Assembly (NCBI GenBank): GCA_964648215.1
Contig: CAZYMF010000069.1
Span: 1 to 21,521, forward strand
From: CAZYMF01 sp964648215
GTDB taxonomy: Bacteria; Desulfobacterota; Binatia; HRBIN30; JACQVA1
Length of the DNA: 21,521 bases
Reading direction: 5' to 3'
Shown: positions 14,410 to 21,521 of the stretch, one piece after another
How the letters are laid out: every line of letters starts with the position of its first letter
Position numbering within the stretch: the first letter of the stretch is position 1
The notes under the pieces: generated by a model
Told to the model about the DNA's origin: nothing
The model's input: only the letters and a program-made list of their open reading frames with translations
The model's database searches: none
Program-made: the position numbers and the translations under genes

Positions 14410-14736
14410 ATGACGCCTGCGAATCTCTTTGCCGCGATCCCCGGATCGCTTGCCGACGAGCTGTTCGAGCCGCTGCTGCAAGGCGCGTCCTTTCGTCTCG
14501 AGCGTATCGTCTCCGCCGGTCAGGCGACGCCGGTCGGCGAGTGGTACGACCAGGAGCGGCACGAGTGGGTGGTTCTGCTGCGCGGCCGGGCCGGGCTGCT
14601 GTTCGAGGGCGACAGCGAGCCGGTGGTGCTGCAGCCGGGGGACCACGTGCTCATCCCCGCCCATCGCCGCCACCGCGTCGTCTGGACCGAGCCGCGGGAG
14701 AAGACGGTGTGGCTGGCGTTGCACTACGACGAATGA
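14410..14736 (+). CDS. small single-domain cupin protein
   Basis: A 108-residue cupin. The ATG at 14410 has GGGGG five bases upstream; GTG at 14395 is an alternative that adds five residues. The beta-barrel motifs read WYDQERHEWVVLLRGRAGLLFEG (motif 1, His51-Glu52) and LQPGDHVLIPAHRRHRVVWT (motif 2, with His85 and His88). Motif 1 lacks the classical His-x-His and has only one His, so metal binding would use His51, His88 and perhaps Glu52, or be absent. The tail TVWLALHYDE is typical of a common bacterial cupin family without known reaction. It stands alone between a divergent membrane protein and a convergent gene. Confidence 0.8.
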   Translation: MTPANLFAAIPGSLADELFEPLLQGASFRLERIVSAGQATPVGEWYDQERHEWVVLLRGRAGLLFEGDSEPVVLQPGDHVLIPAHRRHRVVWTEPREKTVWLALHYDE

Positions 14737-14896
14737 AGAGCGGCCGGCGAGAGCCGTGATGGCCGTGGCGCGGAGTTTCGCGCCGGGTTGTTGAAGTCTG
14801 GAGCGGGCTCGATTCGAGTCGAGGTTCAACGAGTCACCGAGAGGAGCGAGCACGGGGAGCGTGGGCGAACCCCCGCCTCGCTGGGGCCGCTGCCCG

Positions 14897-15193
14897 CTAG
14901 AGTTTGCCTGCGACGCTGCGCACCTTGTCTTCCATCGTCTGCTGACGATCGGTGCGCGTGCCCACCTTGATCGTGGTGCTGATGCGCGGGGCGCCCATCT
15001 CGTGGACCACCTCGTGGCAGCGGCGGATGGCGGCGAACACCTCGTCCCACTCGCCCTCGATGTTGGTGCCGTAGGCGTGGAGCTGAATCTTCAGTCCGGC
15101 GTCGCGCAGCACCCGCTCGCAAGCCGCGACGTAACGCGAGACGGAGACCCCGACGCCCAGAGGAACGACACACAGATCGGCGATGACCTTCAT
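14897..15193 (-). CDS. MTH1187/YkoF-family thiamine-binding-type protein
   Basis: A 98-residue ferredoxin-like protein starting MKVIADLCVVPLGVGVSVSRYVAAC. The features LQLHAYGTNIEGEWDEVFAAIRRCHE, GAPRISTTIKVGTRTD and the closing MEDKVRSVAGKL match the MTH1187/UPF0045 (formerly DUF77) family. Members bind thiamine or a related pyrimidine. It is the full family length. No thiamine biosynthesis or transport gene is adjacent, and no THI box is visible upstream. The start at 15193 has no good ribosome site, and a perfect 32-base palindrome lies 14 bases upstream; translation may be weak or coupled to the upstream OmpA-like gene. Confidence 0.85.
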   Translation of the reverse strand: MKVIADLCVVPLGVGVSVSRYVAACERVLRDAGLKIQLHAYGTNIEGEWDEVFAAIRRCHEVVHEMGAPRISTTIKVGTRTDRQQTMEDKVRSVAGKL

Positions 15194-15207
15194 GGCGGAA
15201 CCGGAGG

Positions 15208-15239
15208 ACGGGGCGCGGCGGCCGGCCGCCGCGCCCCGT
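15208..15239. terminator. 32-bp perfect GC palindrome between OmpA-like and thiamine-binding-type genes
   Basis: Positions 15208-15223 are the exact reverse complement of 15224-15239, giving a 16-base perfect palindrome with GGCC at the centre. It lies 34 bases after the OmpA-like stop and 14 bases before the next start on the same strand. No T-run follows, so it may be a pause site or mRNA 3'-end stabiliser rather than a classic terminator. Confidence 0.6.
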
Positions 15240-15273
15240 GTCGAAACCATGGCCGCGGAATCGCGGCGGACGA

Positions 15274-16263
15274 TCAGTTGCCGATCACGCGCAGCTCGAC
15301 CCGCCGATTCTGGGCGCGCCCGTCGGCGGTGTCGTTGCTGGCCACGGGCTTGGATTCGCCGAAGCCTTCGACCTTGATGCGGTTGGCGGCGATGCCACCG
15401 GCGACCAGGTAGTCCCGCACCGCGCCGGCGCGGCGCTTGGACAGCTCGAGGTTGTAGGCCTCGCTGCCGATGCTGTCGGTGTGACCCTCGGCGATCACGG
15501 CGACGCCCCCTTCTTGCTTCAACGTGGCGATCGCCTCGTCGAGCACCGGCCGATCCTCCTGCCGGATCACGGCCTTGTTGAAATCGAAGTGAACCCCGCG
15601 CAGCACGATCTTCTTCTTCGCCACCGGCGTGGGCTCCGGCGTCGGCGCCGGCGTTGGCGCCGCCGCGAAGGCCGGCGGTACCGGCGGGGGAGGCGGCGAG
15701 GTCAACTGATAGGTAAAGCTGACGCCGCCGGTGATGAAGCTCAGCGCCTCGCGGCCGGAGTTGCCGGTGACGCGCTGGTCGAGCTGGTTGTAGCGCAGAA
15801 AGGCGCCGAGCGAGACGTGGTCCGTGATCCTCTGGTTCATGCCGCCGCCGGTGGAGTAGCCCCACGACGTGCCGTCGATGGGCGACTGCGGCGCCAGGCC
15901 GGTGAACACCCCGGCCTCGAAGAGGGCGTAGGCCTCGCCGTCGCCGATCGGCAGGGAGAAACGCGGGCCGGCGATCGCCCCCGCCGCCCAGGTCGAGTCG
16001 TTGTCGCCGATACCGGGGCGGTCCTTGTTCGAGAAGCCCAGGATCTGGGCGTCACCCCGGAGCCCGACGTAGTCGTTGAAGTTGTAACCCACAAAAGGGC
16101 TGAGGACGCCACCGATGTTAGAGCGATCCTTGAAGGAGTTCAGCGGGGTGGCGAATCCCACGTCGACCCCTGCCAGCGCTCCCTCCCCGGCCAGCACCGG
16201 TGTAGATGCCGCCGTTACGACCGCCAGCGCAGCGGCCGTAAGCCAGAACGTGACTCGTTTCAT
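15274..16263 (-). CDS. OmpA-like outer-membrane protein
   Basis: A 329-residue protein; ATG at 16263 with AGGAG eight bases upstream. Residues 1-26 are a signal peptide. Residues 27-188 form a small eight-strand type barrel (GVDVGFATPLNSFKDRSNIGGV ... ALSFITGGVSFTYQL). A Pro/Ala-rich linker spans 189-214. The OmpA peptidoglycan-binding domain is at 219-327, with HFDFNKAVIRQED, the signature AEGHTDSIGSEAYNLELSKRRA, and RIKVEGFGESKP. Asp263 and Arg278 sit 15 apart, as do the diaminopimelate-binding Asp and Arg of E. coli OmpA. It tethers the outer membrane to the cell wall. It is a separate unit upstream of the thiamine-binding-type gene. Confidence 0.9.
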   Translation of the reverse strand: MKRVTFWLTAAALAVVTAASTPVLAGEGALAGVDVGFATPLNSFKDRSNIGGVLSPFVGYNFNDYVGLRGDAQILGFSNKDRPGIGDNDSTWAAGAIAGPRFSLPIGDGEAYALFEAGVFTGLAPQSPIDGTSWGYSTGGGMNQRITDHVSLGAFLRYNQLDQRVTGNSGREALSFITGGVSFTYQLTSPPPPPVPPAFAAAPTPAPTPEPTPVAKKKIVLRGVHFDFNKAVIRQEDRPVLDEAIATLKQEGGVAVIAEGHTDSIGSEAYNLELSKRRAGAVRDYLVAGGIAANRIKVEGFGESKPVASNDTADGRAQNRRVELRVIGN

Positions 16264-16470
16264 CCCTTTCTCCTTTCTCCCCGGGTTGTGAAACCACCGC
16301 GGATGGCCGCAGTACGCTCCGACACCCCTTACCCGAACGACGCGTTTGCCAAGGAGACGGTCAAACAATTTTGCCGAATGCCGCCCCTCCCCAGGCAGTC
16401 CATACCGCCCTCCGGCGACTTTCGCAACGGCGGCGGCCGCGGCGAGCTCGGAAACGGGTTGCGGCGGCGC

Positions 16471-17319
16471 TCAGTTCGCCGCCGGCTGCAGCTCGAGGGT
16501 GAACTTCCGCACCCGGATCCAGTGATCGAGGATCGTGTCCAGCCGCCCGCTCTCGCGCCAATGCAGCAGCTCGGTGTTGAGCCGGTCGCGCAGCCCATCG
16601 TCGCCCTTGCGCACCGCCCAGGCCAGGTACTCCTCGGTGAGCGGCGTGTAGCGCCCCACCAGATCCGGGGCCGTCTTGTCGAAGCCGCCGGTGGTGCGCC
16701 AGATCGTCGGGGCGTCGTGGACGAAGAAATCGATCTCGCCGGCGCGCAGGGCGGCAATGCCCTGTTCCGGGGAGGTGAAACCGCGCAGCTGCGCCCGGGT
16801 CAGCTTGCGCCGGCAGTAGGCCTCGCCGGTCGTCCCGGTCTGGAACCCGACCCGCGAGGTCGGCTGATCCATGGCGGCCGGGTCGCGCAGGCGCGTGTAG
16901 TCCGCCTTGCGGATCAGCGCCATCTGGCCGACGCGCAGATAGGGTTGGGCGAACTCGACCAGCTTGCTGCGCTCCTCGGTGATCGACATGCCGGACATGA
17001 TCACGTCGACCTTGCCTTGCGTCAGCGCCGGAATCAGCCCGGTCCAGGGCAGCTCGACGAAGGCGATCTTCCAGCGGAGATCCCAACCGAGCTGGTGCGC
17101 GAAGTCGGCCTCGATCCCTTTGATCTCGCCGTGTTGCTTGAACGCGAGGGGGGGGTAGACGGTGGCGATGCCGACGCGCAGCTCGGACCGCGGGCGAGCG
17201 GTTTGGGGCGGGGCGTGGTGGCAGCCCGCCGCCAGCGCCAGTGCGACCGCCACCAACAGCGCCGGAAGGGTGCGCCGGCCGGGCGCCGCTTGCCTGCTCA
17301 TCGATCGACCAGACCTCAT
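16471..17319 (-). CDS. amino-acid-type extracellular solute-binding lipoprotein (SBP_bac_3)
   Basis: A 282-residue exported lipoprotein. The ATG at 17319 has AGGAG six bases upstream. The N-terminus has Arg-rich residues, then a hydrophobic run ending in the lipobox ALAAGC with Cys33 as the lipidated residue. The mature part is a family-3 binding fold: ELRVGIATVYPPLAF, GIEADFAHQLG, ALTQGKVDVIMSGMSITEERSKLVEFAQPYL and VGFQTGTTGEAYCRRKL. This is the hinge and ligand pattern for polar amino-acid receptors. No permease or ATPase gene is adjacent, so it is an orphan. It could serve a distant transporter or act as a sensor. The gap to the DUF481 gene is 76 bases. Confidence 0.88.
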   Translation of the reverse strand: MRSGRSMSRQAAPGRRTLPALLVAVALALAAGCHHAPPQTARPRSELRVGIATVYPPLAFKQHGEIKGIEADFAHQLGWDLRWKIAFVELPWTGLIPALTQGKVDVIMSGMSITEERSKLVEFAQPYLRVGQMALIRKADYTRLRDPAAMDQPTSRVGFQTGTTGEAYCRRKLTRAQLRGFTSPEQGIAALRAGEIDFFVHDAPTIWRTTGGFDKTAPDLVGRYTPLTEEYLAWAVRKGDDGLRDRLNTELLHWRESGRLDTILDHWIRVRKFTLELQPAAN

Positions 17320-17395
17320 GGAGCGCTCCTCATGCCCGACCGGGATACCACGTCGCCGCCGTCGATTGCCACGAGCGTTTGCGCCGCCAGGCGCC

Positions 17396-18466
17396 TCAGT
17401 ACTGATAGCCCAGCGCCAGGCCATAGAGCAGATCGTTCTTTTCCTTGGCGTCCGTCGGGGTGTTGTCGTAGCGGTCGACGAAGTTGGCCTCGGCGAACCA
17501 GTTCCCGTACATCGATTGGCGCAGGCCGACCTCGAACTGCAGCTGGAAGTTGTTGGCGTCGGTCAGGTCGGGATACAGGTCGAGCCGCTGGTGCAACGAC
17601 CGCTTGTGGCCGATCTTCCACGCCAGGTCCTCGGAGACGGACAGACCCACCGAGTCGTCGTCCTTGCCGGCGTCGAAGTTCTCGTTGATGTAGAACGGCG
17701 CCAGGACGCCGGACAGCTTGAAGTCGTCCGTCTTGGCGAACCAATAGCCGGGGCCGGCGCCGACGCGCGTGCGCAGGATCAGGTCCTGTAGCTTGTCGTG
17801 CTCGAGGGTGGTGAAGGCATTGAGGAACCAGCGCTTGGACAGGAAGTAGTCGTAGCCGCCGCGGGCGAACACCTGCTGCACCGTGGTCGTGCCCTCGGTA
17901 GTCTGCTGGTCGGCGCGCGCGGTGAAGCTCCAGCGGTCGATGTCGCTCTCGCGCGTGGCGTCGCCCTTGAACCCCCAATTCTCGGCCGAGCTGTTGCCGC
18001 TCTTGCCGCTGAAGCTGGCTGCCACCGAGCCGCTCCAGCTCGGGTGCTCGGGCACCGCGATGCCGATGATCTGGTCGGGCTGCACCTCCAGCCCCGGGCC
18101 GAGGGTAGAAGAGTGCAGATAGAAGGTGCCGTCGGGCTTGCGTTCGAAGGTGACGGAGACGATGTCGCCCGAGGCGAGCTTGGTGCGCCGGGCGGTGTCG
18201 CTCTCCAGCGAGGCGACGTCCTTCCAGTCGATGGTGATCTCGCCCGCGTAGCTGGTCTTCACGACCAGCTTGCCCGCGGCCATCTTGACGATGGTGCCCG
18301 AGATGCGGTCGCCGTTCTTCAGCGCGACGACGTCGTCGGCGGCGCGGGCGGCGACGGCGAGGCCGAGCACGAGAAACGCGACGCCTGCGGCCAGCCGCAG
18401 CCGAGACGAGGTGCCGGCTGCTCCGGCGATCGCGGCGGGTCGCTGTCGGCTTCGGTCGGTTTCCAT
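17396..18466 (-). CDS. DUF481-family outer-membrane protein
   Basis: A 356-residue protein. The ATG at 18466 follows a strong purine-rich site, GAGGAGGGGGGA. Residues about 21-42 are a signal peptide (LAAGVAFLVLGLAVAARA). Residues 43-90 form a small beta domain (DDVVALKNGDRISGTIVKMAAGKLVVKT) that resembles an SH3/LSm-like fold. Residues about 145-356 are a DUF481 (YdiY-like) barrel with WSGSVAASFSGKSGNSS, many DRWSFTARAD and NNFQLQFEVGLR strands, and a C-terminal GYQY. DUF481 proteins are linked to salt or acid stress in E. coli; their molecular role is unknown. It is divergent from the sulfotransferase. Confidence 0.85.
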   Translation of the reverse strand: METDRSRQRPAAIAGAAGTSSRLRLAAGVAFLVLGLAVAARAADDVVALKNGDRISGTIVKMAAGKLVVKTSYAGEITIDWKDVASLESDTARRTKLASGDIVSVTFERKPDGTFYLHSSTLGPGLEVQPDQIIGIAVPEHPSWSGSVAASFSGKSGNSSAENWGFKGDATRESDIDRWSFTARADQQTTEGTTTVQQVFARGGYDYFLSKRWFLNAFTTLEHDKLQDLILRTRVGAGPGYWFAKTDDFKLSGVLAPFYINENFDAGKDDDSVGLSVSEDLAWKIGHKRSLHQRLDLYPDLTDANNFQLQFEVGLRQSMYGNWFAEANFVDRYDNTPTDAKEKNDLLYGLALGYQY

Positions 18467-18710
18467 TCCCCCCTCCTCTCCCTCTCCTGGGCGATCTGGT
18501 GTTGCGATGAGCGCTGCCAACGCTCGCGGAAGGCTACCGGGATGCAGTATCAACTCAAGACCCGCAGTCAAGTTTTCCCGCCGAGAGCGGCGCCTCCGTG
18601 CTCTGCGCTTGCGCACGCGCCCGGATGAAGGCAAAGATTCGCGCCAAACGGAAAGAGCTCGTCTGCCGGGTGCGCGCGCCCGCCGTCGTGGCTCCGTGGA
18701 ATCCGGGAAG

Positions 18711-19655
18711 ATGAAAGGTCACGTGCTCGACGACTCGACTGTGCAGGCCCTGCGCTACGTCAAGGTAGGCCGCCGCGACGTCGACCTCGACTACTTCCCC
18801 GACTTCCTCATCGTCGGCCCGCAGCGCACGGGGACCACGTGGCTCCACGCGCATCTGCGCTATCACCCGGAGATCATGCTCGCGGAGCCGAAGGAGCTGT
18901 ACTTCTTCAGCAGCCTGGCGACGCCCCGCAGCCCGCGCTTCCGCTCCGACGACATCGATTGGTATCTGCGCTTCTTCCACGAGCCGCCGTGGCGCGTGTT
19001 GCTGCGCCACGCCATCAGCCTGTGGCGCTATCGCCAGCCGTATCGGCCCAAGGTGCGAGGCGAGGCCACCGCCAGCTACGCCGCCCTCGATGCCGACGTG
19101 ATCGGCGACATCGTGACGCTGCGGCCGGAGATGCGCGTCATCCTCATGATCCGCGATCCGATCGAGCGCGCCTGGTCGCACGCCAAGAAGGATCTCGTCC
19201 GCAACCGCAAGCGCCAGTTCGAGGACGTCAAGCCCGAGGAGTTCGAACGCTTCTTCGCCGAGCCGTATCAGCGGCAGTGCGCGCGCTACGGCGAGAACAT
19301 CGAGCGCTGGTCGGCGCGGCTGCAGCCGCGCCATCTGCTGGTGGGCCTGTTCGACGACATCGACACCCGGCCGGAGGCGCTGCTGCTCGAGGTGATGTCG
19401 TTCCTCGGCGTGACCAGCGCCCGCCGTTACATCGGCGCCGAGGTCAGCCAACCGGTAAACCCCACCGGCGCGAGCAAGATCCCCGACCGCTACCGGCGCT
19501 TTCTCGAGGAGCTGCTGCGCGAGGAGCTGGCGGACCTGCGGGAGAGATTCGGCCTGAGCTGGCCCGTGGGATCGGCGCGCCGGCCGCAACGCCTGCACGG
19601 CGCGGCGCCGGCGGCGCGCGAGGGTCGCTTCGTGCTGGCGCTCGGCGAGCCGTGA
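18711..19655 (+). CDS. PAPS-dependent sulfotransferase
   Basis: A 314-residue sulfotransferase-domain protein that would move sulfate from PAPS to an acceptor. The 5'-phosphosulfate loop is FLIVGPQRTGTTWLHAHL (residues 32-49, P-loop at 36-45). The 3'-phosphate site is VILMIRDPIERAWSHAKKD with Arg148 and Ser156. LAEPKELYFFS carries the Lys-Glu-x-x-Phe-Phe pattern of heparan-type sulfotransferases. PVNPTGASKIPDRYRRFLEEL fits the C-terminal PAPS-closing segment. The tail (about 285-314) is low-complexity. The start is uncertain: the ATG has only GGGAAG close upstream, and GTG at 18699 is possible. The acceptor is unknown and no sulfate-activation genes are adjacent. Confidence 0.88.
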   Translation: MKGHVLDDSTVQALRYVKVGRRDVDLDYFPDFLIVGPQRTGTTWLHAHLRYHPEIMLAEPKELYFFSSLATPRSPRFRSDDIDWYLRFFHEPPWRVLLRHAISLWRYRQPYRPKVRGEATASYAALDADVIGDIVTLRPEMRVILMIRDPIERAWSHAKKDLVRNRKRQFEDVKPEEFERFFAEPYQRQCARYGENIERWSARLQPRHLLVGLFDDIDTRPEALLLEVMSFLGVTSARRYIGAEVSQPVNPTGASKIPDRYRRFLEELLREELADLRERFGLSWPVGSARRPQRLHGAAPAAREGRFVLALGEP

Positions 19656-19663
19656 GGCCGCCT

Positions 19664-20461
19664 TCACAGGGGCAGGAGAAACTCCCGTGTCACGCGGTTG
19701 AACTCCGCGGGCAGCTCGACGTTGGTGATGTGCCCGCCGCGCGGGATTTGCGCCAGGCGCGCGCCGCGGATGCCGCGGGCGAGTTCCTCGGAGCACACCG
19801 GCGGGGTGACGCGGTCTTGCTCGCCGACGACGACCAGCGTCGGTGCGCCGATCTCGCCCAGGCGCTCGCGGGCGTTGAAGCCGAAGGCCGCACGCGCGGC
19901 CTGGACGTAGGCCTCCTTGCGGTTGTGCGAAACCTGGTCGATGAGGTAGTCGCGCAGCACCGGATCGACCCGCTCGGTGAAGGCGTTGGTGATGCGCGCC
20001 CGGGCGATCTCGGCCATGTCGTTGTTCTCGATGAAGTGCAGCGCCTCCGCCAACAGGCCTTCGCTGCCCGGCGGCGCGCCGGCCAGCGTGTCGGCGAGGA
20101 CCAGGCTGGCGACGCTGAGCGGGTGATCGAGCGCGATCTGCTGCGCCACCATGCCGCCGAGGGAGAGCCCGACGATGTGCGCGCGCTCGACACCGAGGTT
20201 GCGGGTCAGGCGGACGACGTCCCGCGCCATGTCGGCCATGGTGAAGTCGGTCTCGCCGCCGCGCGACTGCCCGTGGCCGCGCAGGTCGACGGTGATCACC
20301 GGGAAATCGGCGCAGAAAACCGGCACCTGATAGAGCCACATCGCGTGGCTGCCGCCGAGGCCGTGAATGAAGACGATCGGTCGCCGCGCGGTACGCCAGG
20401 GCTCGCAGAAATCGTGCAGCTCGTAGTAGAGGTTGACGTCGCCAACCGGCTCGTGGGGCAT
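19664..20461 (-). CDS. alpha/beta-fold hydrolase
   Basis: A 265-residue alpha/beta hydrolase; ATG at 20461 with GGAGG six bases upstream. Catalytic residues are Ser100 in the nucleophile elbow VGLSLGGM, Asp216 in VVGEQDRVTP and His244 in RGGHITNVE. The oxyanion motif HGLGG is at 33-37. VITVDLRGHGQSRG (55-68) is standard. The overall pattern resembles 3-oxoadipate enol-lactonase (PcaD) and related esterases, but the substrate cannot be set from sequence and no protocatechuate genes are present. It is convergent with the sulfotransferase (8 bases) and divergent from the thioesterase (116 bases). Confidence 0.92.
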   Translation of the reverse strand: MPHEPVGDVNLYYELHDFCEPWRTARRPIVFIHGLGGSHAMWLYQVPVFCADFPVITVDLRGHGQSRGGETDFTMADMARDVVRLTRNLGVERAHIVGLSLGGMVAQQIALDHPLSVASLVLADTLAGAPPGSEGLLAEALHFIENNDMAEIARARITNAFTERVDPVLRDYLIDQVSHNRKEAYVQAARAAFGFNARERLGEIGAPTLVVVGEQDRVTPPVCSEELARGIRGARLAQIPRGGHITNVELPAEFNRVTREFLLPL

Positions 20462-20577
20462 CGCAGTCCTCCGAGAGGGCGATGAGACCACAGGGCCCGG
20501 GAGGGGTCAAACACAGCGAGTGTCGGCCCTCTGGCGGGGCTTGCTCTGCCCGTCGATTCCGGCCACTTACTGGCGTC

Positions 20578-21411
20578 ATGCGCCGGCACGAGTCGCGGTA
20601 CCGGGTCCAGCTCTACGACGTGAACGCCTTCGGCGAGCTGCACCCGGTGGGTCTGCTGCGCTTCATGCAGCAGACCGCCTCCGATGCGTCGGCGGCCGCC
20701 GGTTTCGACGTCGAGTGGTACGACCGCCAGGGAACGATCTGGCTGATCCGCCGCACGGTTGCCGAGTCGCTGCTCCCGGCGGTCTACCGCGACGAGATCG
20801 CCGTGCGCACCTGGGTCTCCGACATGCGCCGCGTGCGCTCGCAGCGCGACTACGAGCTGTGGCGCGTGCGTGACGAGGCGCTGCTGGCGCGCGGCTGGAG
20901 CGACTGGGTCTACGTCGACGTCGCTCGCGGTAAGCCGGTGCGGGCGCCGGACGAGATGCAGCGGGGCCTGATGCCGGACGGGGTGGTGACGCAGCAGCGG
21001 CCGCCGCGCCGGCTCGGCGAGCCGCCGCCGCACGCGTTTCGAAGCGAGCGTCGGGTCGAGTTCGCCGCCATCGACTCGGTGGTGCACGTGAACAACGCTC
21101 TGTACGCGGCCTACGTCGAGCAGGATCTGTGGGACGCCCTGGCCGCGCACGGCTGGCCGCTCGATCCCTTCGCGCGCCGCCCGCGGCTGCGGCTGCGCCG
21201 CCACGACATCGAGTACTTCGAGGCGGCGCTGTACGACGATCGGCTGGCGGGGCTGGTGTGGGTCACCGAGATGCTGCCGGACGGCCTCCGCTGCGAGCAC
21301 GTCCTGCAGCGCAACGGCCGCCGCCTGCTCCACGCCTGCAGCGAATGGCAGTGGACCGGCGAAGCGTTACCCGCCCCCCTGCGCCGCGCCGCAGAGGCCC
21401 TGGCGGGTTGA
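20578..21411 (+). CDS. double-hotdog acyl thioesterase (acyl-ACP thioesterase-like)
   Basis: A 277-residue protein of two fused hotdog domains, the layout of acyl-ACP thioesterases that release fatty acids. Domain 1 (about 5-130) starts YRVQLYDVNAFGELHPVGLLRFMQQTASDA. Domain 2 (about 155-265) carries IDSVVHVNNALYAAYVEQDLW; the HVNN motif at 170-173 with Asp166 is the FatA/FatB-type active-site segment. Domain 1 keeps the Asp-x-Asn-x-x-Gly element but lacks HVNN. The ATG at 20578 has no strong ribosome site; an upstream in-frame ATG at 20482 would extend into the divergent hydrolase start and is less likely. Its substrate could be acyl-ACP or acyl-CoA. Confidence 0.85.
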   Translation: MRRHESRYRVQLYDVNAFGELHPVGLLRFMQQTASDASAAAGFDVEWYDRQGTIWLIRRTVAESLLPAVYRDEIAVRTWVSDMRRVRSQRDYELWRVRDEALLARGWSDWVYVDVARGKPVRAPDEMQRGLMPDGVVTQQRPPRRLGEPPPHAFRSERRVEFAAIDSVVHVNNALYAAYVEQDLWDALAAHGWPLDPFARRPRLRLRRHDIEYFEAALYDDRLAGLVWVTEMLPDGLRCEHVLQRNGRRLLHACSEWQWTGEALPAPLRRAAEALAG

Positions 21412-21501
21412 TCCGCGCCGCCCTTGCGGGAAGTTGAGAGTCCCTCGTCCGCACTGTTCGTTCCTTAGTTGGATATTGGTCCCGAAGCCCGCGCCGGGGT
21501 T
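21412..21501. other. intergenic sequence after the thioesterase
   Basis: The 90 bases before the terminal palindrome include TTGGATATTGG and no gene. Nothing here can be assigned with confidence. Confidence 0.4.
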
Positions 21502-21521
21502 CCCTCTCCCTCTGGAGAGGG
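21502..21521. repeat. terminal CCCTCTCC/GGAGAGGG palindrome, probably a dispersed repeat cut by the window end
   Basis: CCCTCTCC (21502-21509) and GGAGAGGG (21514-21521) are exact inverted repeats around CTCT. This type of element is common in intergenic regions of many GC-rich Gram-negative genomes. The window ends at its last base, so its full extent cannot be seen. Confidence 0.6.

Noticed and set aside
15238..17688. Long plus-strand open frame (816 codons)
   Set aside because: It lies antisense to the OmpA-like, binding-protein and DUF481 genes, all of which have clear motifs and ribosome sites.
18500..18560. Sigma-70 promoter for the DUF481 gene (minus-strand TTGACT region)
   Set aside because: The -35 is plausible but no -10 with more than two or three matching bases lies at usable spacing.
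18625..18714. 29-codon basic mini-ORF overlapping the sulfotransferase start by ATGA
   Set aside because: The overlap is suggestive of coupling, but there is no ribosome site and the peptide has no recognisable feature.

Overview
This is a GC-rich chromosomal window from a Gram-negative bacterium. Outer-membrane proteins (a BBP2-type porin, an OmpA-like protein, a DUF481 protein), a lipobox substrate-binding protein and exported c-type cytochrome show a two-membrane envelope. The gene mix (quinolinate synthase with NrtR, YfhO, sulfotransferase, acyl-CoA and aldehyde dehydrogenases, BBP2 porin) would suit a deltaproteobacterial-type lineage (Desulfobacterota, Myxococcota, Binatota). That placement is inference from gene content, not a phylogenetic result. 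There are no rRNA, tRNA, CRISPR, IS or phage genes; the window looks like housekeeping and accessory chromosome.

Layout. 1-941: the 3' end of nadA, a short-unit repeat island, and nrtR, the Nudix-type NAD regulator. 1219-2875: a LolA-like periplasmic protein divergent from a diheme cytochrome c, whose stop codon lies in a second, unrelated repeat island. 2978-4404: a metal-homeostasis pair, a CDF exporter behind an ArsR/CzrA-type repressor with a clear operator. 4445-7882: a nitrogen operon, sigma-54 promoter - porin - PII protein - ammonium transporter - strong hairpin. 8054-10830: an orphan receiver protein, convergent and overlapping with a large YfhO-type membrane protein. 10956-13658: an aldehyde dehydrogenase / acyl-CoA dehydrogenase pair. 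13675-14736: an unknown six-helix membrane protein divergent from a small cupin. 14897-18466: four minus-strand genes (thiamine-binding-type protein, OmpA-like protein, orphan amino-acid-type binding lipoprotein, DUF481 outer-membrane protein). 18711-21411: a sulfotransferase, an alpha/beta hydrolase and a double-hotdog thioesterase. The window ends inside a GC-rich palindrome that looks like a dispersed repeat.

How the parts work together. The two best-supported regulatory circuits are (1) zinc/cobalt-type metal efflux, where the repressor's operator covers its own -10 element and probably its leaderless start, and (2) nitrogen-limited ammonium uptake, where a textbook -24/-12 element precedes a porin-glnK-amtB operon. 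The remaining genes are mostly single-gene or two-gene units on alternating strands. I did not find a convincing wholly new system. The most unusual signals are the two repeat islands of identical architecture but different sequence that supply the stop codons of their upstream genes, the leaderless arsR start under its operator, and the alternative hairpins ahead of the nitrogen operon.
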